Below are positions 60,470 to 64,000 of a stretch of 64,000 nt of DNA, one piece after another. The translations under genes were made by a program, and so were the position numbers. The notes beneath the pieces are model-generated. The model had not been told where the DNA came from. It did no database searches and was given only the letters and a program-made list of their open reading frames with translations. The stretch covers positions 62,001 through 126,000 of the forward strand of contig NZ_CAJFCN010000011.1 in NCBI RefSeq assembly GCF_904063055.1, given 5' to 3'. Each line of letters begins with the position of its first letter. Within the stretch, counting starts at the first letter, position 1. This DNA comes from Pseudomonas paracarnis (lineage in GTDB: Bacteria; Pseudomonadota; Gammaproteobacteria; Pseudomonadales; Pseudomonadaceae).

Positions 60470-60816
60470 TGTGGGAGCTGGCTTGCCTGCGAAAGCGGTA
60501 GTGCAGCAACAGATGAAGCGACTGACACACCGCCTTCGCGGGCAAGCCCAATGCCGATCAATTAAACGAACGCAATGCCCAAAGCAACGAAGATCCAATG
60601 TGGGAGCTGGCTTGCCTGCGAAAGCGATAGTGCAGCAACAGATGCAGCGACTGACACACCGCCTTCGCGGGCAAGCCCAATGCCGATCAATTAAACGAAC
60701 GCAATGCCCAAAGCAACGAAGATCCAATGTGGGAGCTGGCTTGCCTGCGAAAGCGGTAGTGCAGCAACAGATGCAGCGACTGACACACCGCCTTCGCGGG
60801 CAAGCCCGCTCCCACA
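60470..60816. repeat. Triplicated REP block, 129-bp tandem units
   Basis: Three tandem copies, starting at 60470, 60599 and 60728. Each has GTGGGAGCTGGCTTGCCTGC, GCGAAAGCG, then ATGAAGCG or ATGCAGCG and CACCGCCTTCGCGGGCAAGC. Copies 1 and 2 lack the right REP end and continue CCAATGCCGATCAATTAAAC into the next copy; copy 3 ends with the full CGCTCCCACA. It lies in the 630-bp gap upstream of the CsgG-like gene, which otherwise shows only promoter-like sequence. The open frame through it is a by-product. Confidence 0.92.
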
Positions 60817-60889
60817 GGGGAACTGCGCTTAACCCTGACTGGTATTAGTCCAAGCCCGCCCACCAACAGCAGCCAGCCTTCGCACAGCC

Positions 60890-61582
60890 CTACTTGAGCT
60901 CCTTCACCAGGTACTGCGCAGAAATCTGCGTAATCCCGGTCAACGCCCGGCGCAAAGCTTCCGGGTCCGTGCGGTAGGTTAACGGTGTATAGCCATAAAC
61001 GTTCTGACCATTAAACGGCGTGACCGCTTCAAAGGTGCGCCAGATCATCTCATCGCCCCGATCCATCTGCGCTAACACGTTAAGGGTCGGATAAATCACA
61101 CTGCTGAAACCCTGGGTCAGGCGAAAGCCCCACTCGGACACGGTCAGTTGAATCTGCGCATCGGCGGGCTCATCATCGCCGACCACCTTGAGCGTCGAAA
61201 TCTTACCCAACTCATCGATAAAGCCCTGCTTGAGCAACACGCCTACATCGAGTTTTTCCGCCTCCATCACCGTCAGAATAGCCACCGGCGTCGGCATCTC
61301 GGCCAACTGCCCAAGCTTCATGCCGCCGGCAAACCCGGCGCCGCTCAACGCCGCAGTACCCAGCTTGGACGCCCCGCTGGCCATGCCAACACCGGCGCCA
61401 ACCCCGGCACCCAGGGCCGCGCCCCAGGCCTGTTCGCGGCCGAAGTACACCATGTTCTTTTCCCACTTCACGGGCAGGACTTTGACGGTCTTGATCTGCG
61501 CGCGGTTTTCGGGAGTGAGGGGGTGGCTGACGCAGCCGCCGAGGATGAGGGTGGTGAGGAGAATGAAAAGGAGGTTTTTCAC
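60890..61582 (-). CDS. Lipoprotein of unknown function
   Basis: A 230-residue lipoprotein (LLTTLILGGCVSHPLTPENRA). A Gly/Ala-rich stretch (AALGAGVGAGVGMASGASKLGTAALSGAGFAGGM, residues about 54-88) resembles glycine-zipper segments. The C-terminal half (KISTLKVVGDDEPADAQIQLTVSEWGFRL) suggests a small alpha/beta domain. I do not recognise a named family. It is followed on the same strand by no close gene and preceded, 74 bp away, by another lipoprotein gene, so they may be co-transcribed. Confidence 0.82.
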   Translation of the reverse strand: MKNLLFILLTTLILGGCVSHPLTPENRAQIKTVKVLPVKWEKNMVYFGREQAWGAALGAGVGAGVGMASGASKLGTAALSGAGFAGGMKLGQLAEMPTPVAILTVMEAEKLDVGVLLKQGFIDELGKISTLKVVGDDEPADAQIQLTVSEWGFRLTQGFSSVIYPTLNVLAQMDRGDEMIWRTFEAVTPFNGQNVYGYTPLTYRTDPEALRRALTGITQISAQYLVKELK

Positions 61583-61655
61583 ATCAGTCCTTTAATGTTT
61601 GCAGTGAATACGAGAAGTCGGCAGAGCCTGGACCCTGCCGACACACTGGCTCAAC

Positions 61656-62132
61656 TCATTTGCTTTCTTTGGCAATGGTGCCCAAGGACGCATCCTTGAC
61701 CAGGTAACGGCCTTCGACTTCGCTCAGCGCTTTGAGGCTGTTACGCGCCACGGCGAAGCCCATTTCGACTTCCTGCTTGAGGTAAACCACCTCACCCGCT
61801 TTGACATCAATCGGCATGTCCGCCCAGTTTTCAGCCTTGGAGCTGATCACGTGTTTGCCCGGCGTCACGAAAAAATAGATGTACTGGTTACCACGGTTGT
61901 AACCCATCTCCGAGTCGGCTTCCTTGTCATCCAGGAACACATTGAACCGCACCATCATCCCGACATTGCTAGGGCGCACGACGTACACCAAACCTTTATC
62001 GGCCACGGCAGCCTTGGGCAGCGAATAGTTCGCCACGTCAGCCTGCATCTTCTCCACCGACGGCGTCGAGGAACAGCCAAACAGCGTGGCAAGGGACAGA
62101 ACGACAGCGGCTTTGCAGAACAACTTGATCAT
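61656..62132 (-). CDS. DUF2846-type lipoprotein
   Basis: A 158-residue lipoprotein (AAVVLSLATLFGCSSTPSVEKM) with DUF2846-like features: KGLVYVVRPSNVGMMVRFNVFLDDKEADSEMGYNRGNQYIYFFVTPGKHVISSKAENWADMPIDVKAGEVVYLKQEVEMGF. Such domains have a transthyretin-like beta sandwich. Function is unknown. It is upstream of the lipoprotein gene at 60890 and probably begins the two-gene unit. Confidence 0.83.
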   Translation of the reverse strand: MIKLFCKAAVVLSLATLFGCSSTPSVEKMQADVANYSLPKAAVADKGLVYVVRPSNVGMMVRFNVFLDDKEADSEMGYNRGNQYIYFFVTPGKHVISSKAENWADMPIDVKAGEVVYLKQEVEMGFAVARNSLKALSEVEGRYLVKDASLGTIAKESK

Positions 62133-62316
62133 GTATTTCTTCCTTGTGGGTAACGGTGGAGCGGTTTTGAGAGTGCCGATGATGGCGGGATCTCATTTTT
62201 ATGGCATGGCCCGAAGCATTGTGCCATTGCTGTGATGCCTTGCGCGGTTTTGGGTGAGGGGCTTATAGTCCGGCCGTCGCCCATACGGCGATCAGGTTTG
62301 GCGACCTGACAACAGA

Positions 62317-62493
62317 GTGCAAAAGCAATCCGCTTCATGCAGGTGTTTTTGCACCCGCAAAGCTGTGCTCGTTATGGCGGCTGTGCGCGGGAGACCTTCG
62401 GGTCTGCCGGTTTACTCTGTTGCCGGTTCGCCAACCTGCGTACAGCTGCCACCCATTCGTTTGGCGACGATTGAGTGGTGGCTTCAACCACCA
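62317..62493 (+). promoter_or_regulatory. Highly structured 5' leader of the small gene at 62511
   Basis: At least four stems are visible: GTGCAAAA with TTTTGCAC; a long-range TGGCGGCTGT (62375-62384) with ACAGCTGCCA (62442-62451); a UUCG tetraloop hairpin AGACC-TTCG-GGTCT (62392-62405) inside it; and TGGTGG-CTTCAA-CCACCA (62476-62493) just before the start codon. I recall similar leaders in front of small DUF3077/DUF6124-type genes in other Pseudomonas, but did not check. The rest of 62133-62316 shows nothing certain. Confidence 0.5.
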
Positions 62494-62510
62494 AAAACAG
62501 AGTGTTAAGT

Positions 62511-62780
62511 ATGAATAGATACATGCCCCTAACCGGCCACGACTGCACCGTCCCAGCCCTGATCATCGACACCCAGGCACCTCTCGACGTCCTTCACGAC
62601 GCCGCCGTGCACCGCATTCGGGCCGTCACCCAACTGCTGGAAAACCTGGCCTTCCGCGAACAACTCAGCAGCGATGCCGTAGTGCTTTCAGACTTCGCCC
62701 ACTTGCTGGCCATTCCGCTGCGCGATGGGTGTGATTTGCTGGATGTCATCAGTCGCAGGCTTAATGCCGATCCGTCCTGA
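62511..62780 (+). CDS. Small protein, DUF3077-like
   Basis: An 89-residue protein MNRYMPLTGHDCTVPALIIDTQAPLDVLHDAAVHRIRAVTQLL with a C-terminal part SDFAHLLAIPLRDGCDLLDVISRRL. The layout matches the small DUF3077-type proteins common in Pseudomonas. The ATG at 62511 has a poor ribosome-binding site, and a hairpin ends 17 bases before the start, so translation may be controlled by the leader. No function is known. Confidence 0.6.
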   Translation: MNRYMPLTGHDCTVPALIIDTQAPLDVLHDAAVHRIRAVTQLLENLAFREQLSSDAVVLSDFAHLLAIPLRDGCDLLDVISRRLNADPS

Positions 62781-62818
62781 GTGAAAACCGGGCGGCCTTT
62801 GTGTCGCCCGCTTTGTGC

Positions 62819-63040
62819 TCAATTCCCTTGGCCCCTGTCTTTATCGTTAGACTCACGCTCTTTACGATTTTTCAACCAGGACTGTATCCAAACTCCTACC
62901 CCAGTAGGTATTGCGTAAATGAAAAAGGTGAAAAAGGGGACAGATTTATTTAGTGCGCCTTTAAACTCTAATTTAAATAAATCTGCCCCCTTTTCGTTTG
63001 CAATCAAAACTGCAATACACCAACCAATTTGACTAGACAA
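62819..63040 (-). CDS. Small hypothetical membrane protein, low confidence
   Basis: A 73-residue frame with a hydrophobic segment (FFTFFIYAIPTGVGVWIQSWL) and a charged tail. Part of it runs through the inverted AAATAAATCTG motif (62936-63000), so its N-terminal third may be coding only by chance. It may be the remnant of a membrane-protein gene interrupted by that element. Confidence 0.3.
   Translation of the reverse strand: MSSQIGWCIAVLIANEKGADLFKLEFKGALNKSVPFFTFFIYAIPTGVGVWIQSWLKNRKERESNDKDRGQGN
62936..63000. repeat. Inverted GGGGACAGATTTATTT element, copy 1
   Basis: AAGGGGACAGATTTATTTA and TAAATAAATCTGCCCCCTTT face each other across about 25 bp. A very similar element is at 63743-63806. 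Confidence 0.75.
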
Positions 63041-63044
63041 AAAA

Positions 63045-63710
63045 TCAAACCACTAAGCTCTTTATTCGATCACCCGCACTGAGTAGTTTGTCGGCAGAAA
63101 GCGGAGTATAACTAATTACAATCAAAACCCCCTCTTCAAACTCACACACTTCTTCTACATAACCATTCAACAAATCAACAAGTTCACGAGGCCCTTTTTC
63201 AAAGGCGCGAAAACACAACTCCTTATCGAAATAATTCGCTGCATTTATACGAAAAACGCCATCCCTACCGTTAACGTCTTTTTTTGTAGCATCACAAGCT
63301 TCCAACACTAAAGGCCAATCGCTCCTCGTAACACTCCAATCATGTAAAGCTGAGCGATAGGAGCCAAACGCCTTTATATAAACAGGAAAAACAACCTTCA
63401 ACAAATACGAATAGTCGACTTTGGAGTCTGTAAATTCAATAAATAGCGTATCATCAAACTGCGCATCATCTTGGAGATACTTCTGATCTCGCAGAGCATA
63501 TGAAATTCGACCTTTAACGCCGACTGGAAGTAGCTTATCCAATGACACCGAGGTCACCAACTCGCTTCCAATAGGGGGAACTTCAAAGGCATCGTTCAAA
63601 CTCCACGGAACGCCCAAATCGCCTATAGCTCTCAAAAAATCTTTATGCCTCTCTTCGATAGACTCTGAAACACTAGGTCTATGCCGAAACTCAAGCTTAT
63701 ATTTAGTCAT
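63045..63710 (-). CDS. Immunity-type hypothetical protein candidate
   Basis: A 221-residue soluble protein starting MTKYKLEFRHRPSVSESIEERHKDFL. I do not recognise a specific family, but the size, AT-rich DNA, acidic composition and position just after the 3' end of another minus-strand gene resemble immunity genes of polymorphic toxins. The segment KVVFPVYIKAFGSYRSALHDW has the look of immunity-domain proteins. It is followed by the small frame at 62819. The role is inference from context only. Confidence 0.45.
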   Translation of the reverse strand: MTKYKLEFRHRPSVSESIEERHKDFLRAIGDLGVPWSLNDAFEVPPIGSELVTSVSLDKLLPVGVKGRISYALRDQKYLQDDAQFDDTLFIEFTDSKVDYSYLLKVVFPVYIKAFGSYRSALHDWSVTRSDWPLVLEACDATKKDVNGRDGVFRINAANYFDKELCFRAFEKGPRELVDLLNGYVEEVCEFEEGVLIVISYTPLSADKLLSAGDRIKSLVV

Positions 63711-63742
63711 TACCGTGCCACCCTTACAGAAATATTTCGAAC

Positions 63743-63806
63743 AAAAGGGGACAGATTTATTTAATATGCTTTTCAACTCTAATTTAAATAAATCTGTCTC
63801 CTTTTC
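63743..63806. repeat. Inverted GGGGACAGATTTATTT element, copy 2
   Basis: AAAAGGGGACAGATTTATTT faces AAATAAATCTGTCTCCTTTT, with a spacer related to that of copy 1 (CAACTCTAATT against AAACTCTAATT). Confidence 0.75.
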
Positions 63807-63853
63807 TCACCTTTTCTCAAACCCTTAACCTTTCCTGATCATTCCCATCGACT

Positions 63854-64000
63854 TCAACTATCTGAAAATGGAGCGGCGAGCAGTACCGCCTCGATTTCAT
63901 CAGACGCTTTTTTTCCCCATTCCTTATTAATCCTACTAAGTTCCGAGAGGTACTTTTCAAAAATCATTATTCTGGAGTCTTTTCCGGCAGCACGATGGGA
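63854..64000 (-). CDS. 3' end of a gene running off the right edge
   Basis: The last 48 codons are visible, reading HRAAGKDSRIMIFEKYLSEL, then NKEWGKKASDEIEAVLLA and ending FSDS. The frame is open to the window edge. The helical, charged C-terminus could belong to a toxin domain of a polymorphic toxin, given the possible immunity gene downstream, but the family cannot be named from this piece. Confidence 0.5.
   Translation of the reverse strand, partial: SHRAAGKDSRIMIFEKYLSELSRINKEWGKKASDEIEAVLLAAPFSDS

Noticed and set aside
60470..60816. Possible CRISPR-like array
   Set aside because: There are only three units of 129 bp and the intervening parts are also repeated, so there are no spacers; no cas genes are present.
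60354..60848. 164-residue frame with repeated QRSNVGAGLPAKA words
   Set aside because: It is a translation of the triplicated REP block; the protein repeats come from the DNA repeat.

Overview
The window looks like chromosomal DNA of a fluorescent Pseudomonas (P. fluorescens group). It is GC-rich and carries at least ten inverted-pair REP elements of the GTGGGAGCTGGCTTGCCTGCGAT type. Its gene order (tonB/exbB/exbD, sulfate-ester genes, cysA-cysW-cysT-sbp-oscA, a GGDEF-EAL protein, desA, a diguanylate cyclase, gabT-gabD) resembles what I remember of the corresponding part of the P. aeruginosa chromosome. That comparison is from memory and was not run as a search.

Positions 1-25,400 are dominated by sulfur acquisition. 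A TonB energiser (tonB-exbB-exbD) is followed, after a LysR/deaminase/permease group, by a TonB-dependent receptor, a LysR regulator, a HIT protein, a type I sulfatase-fold hydrolase, an AtsK-like 2-oxoglutarate dioxygenase, a second closely related LysR regulator and an AtsRBC-type ABC importer with a double-length permease. A desaturase/AraC pair, a periplasmic GlcG-like protein with a hydroxyisourate hydrolase, a Crp-like regulator and a DUF962 protein separate this from the sulfate importer operon oscA-sbp-cysT-cysW-cysA. The likely logic is that sulfate esters cross the outer membrane through the receptor, enter by AtsRBC, and are opened by the dioxygenase or sulfatase to release sulfite or sulfate.

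Positions 25,400-38,815 hold c-di-GMP proteins, desA, an HDOD response regulator, the GABA catabolic genes gabD-gabT, and an R-body (reb) cluster on the minus strand. The reb cluster has three RebB-type proteins, a larger diverged RebB-like protein, a coiled small protein, a protein resembling a permuted papain-like amidase, a sigma factor and a Crp/Fnr regulator. It ends beside tRNA-Arg(CCG).

Positions 38,815-48,700 form an island downstream of the tRNA. It is bounded by about 115-bp imperfect direct repeats that include the tRNA 3' end, and much of it is AT-richer than its surroundings. It carries a PLD-type protein, a protein with a PD-(D/E)XK-like N-terminal domain, a probable retron (OLD-family ATPase-TOPRIM gene, structured RNA candidate, reverse transcriptase), an unknown membrane-anchored protein, a PDZ lipoprotein and three copies of an unexplained repeat of about 72 nt. 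I read it as a defence-type genomic island. No integrase is visible.

Positions 48,700-64,000 return to core-like content: a two-component system divergent from mipA/ompV, an alginate-lyase-family protein, a LysR/reductase divergent pair, an ECF sigma/anti-sigma pair with a VWA lipoprotein, a lipoprotein trio including a CsgG-like protein, a triplicated REP block and two more lipoproteins. After these come a small protein behind a heavily structured leader and an AT-rich right edge with a possible immunity gene and the 3' end of another gene. All functions are inferred by reading the sequence; no database search was run.
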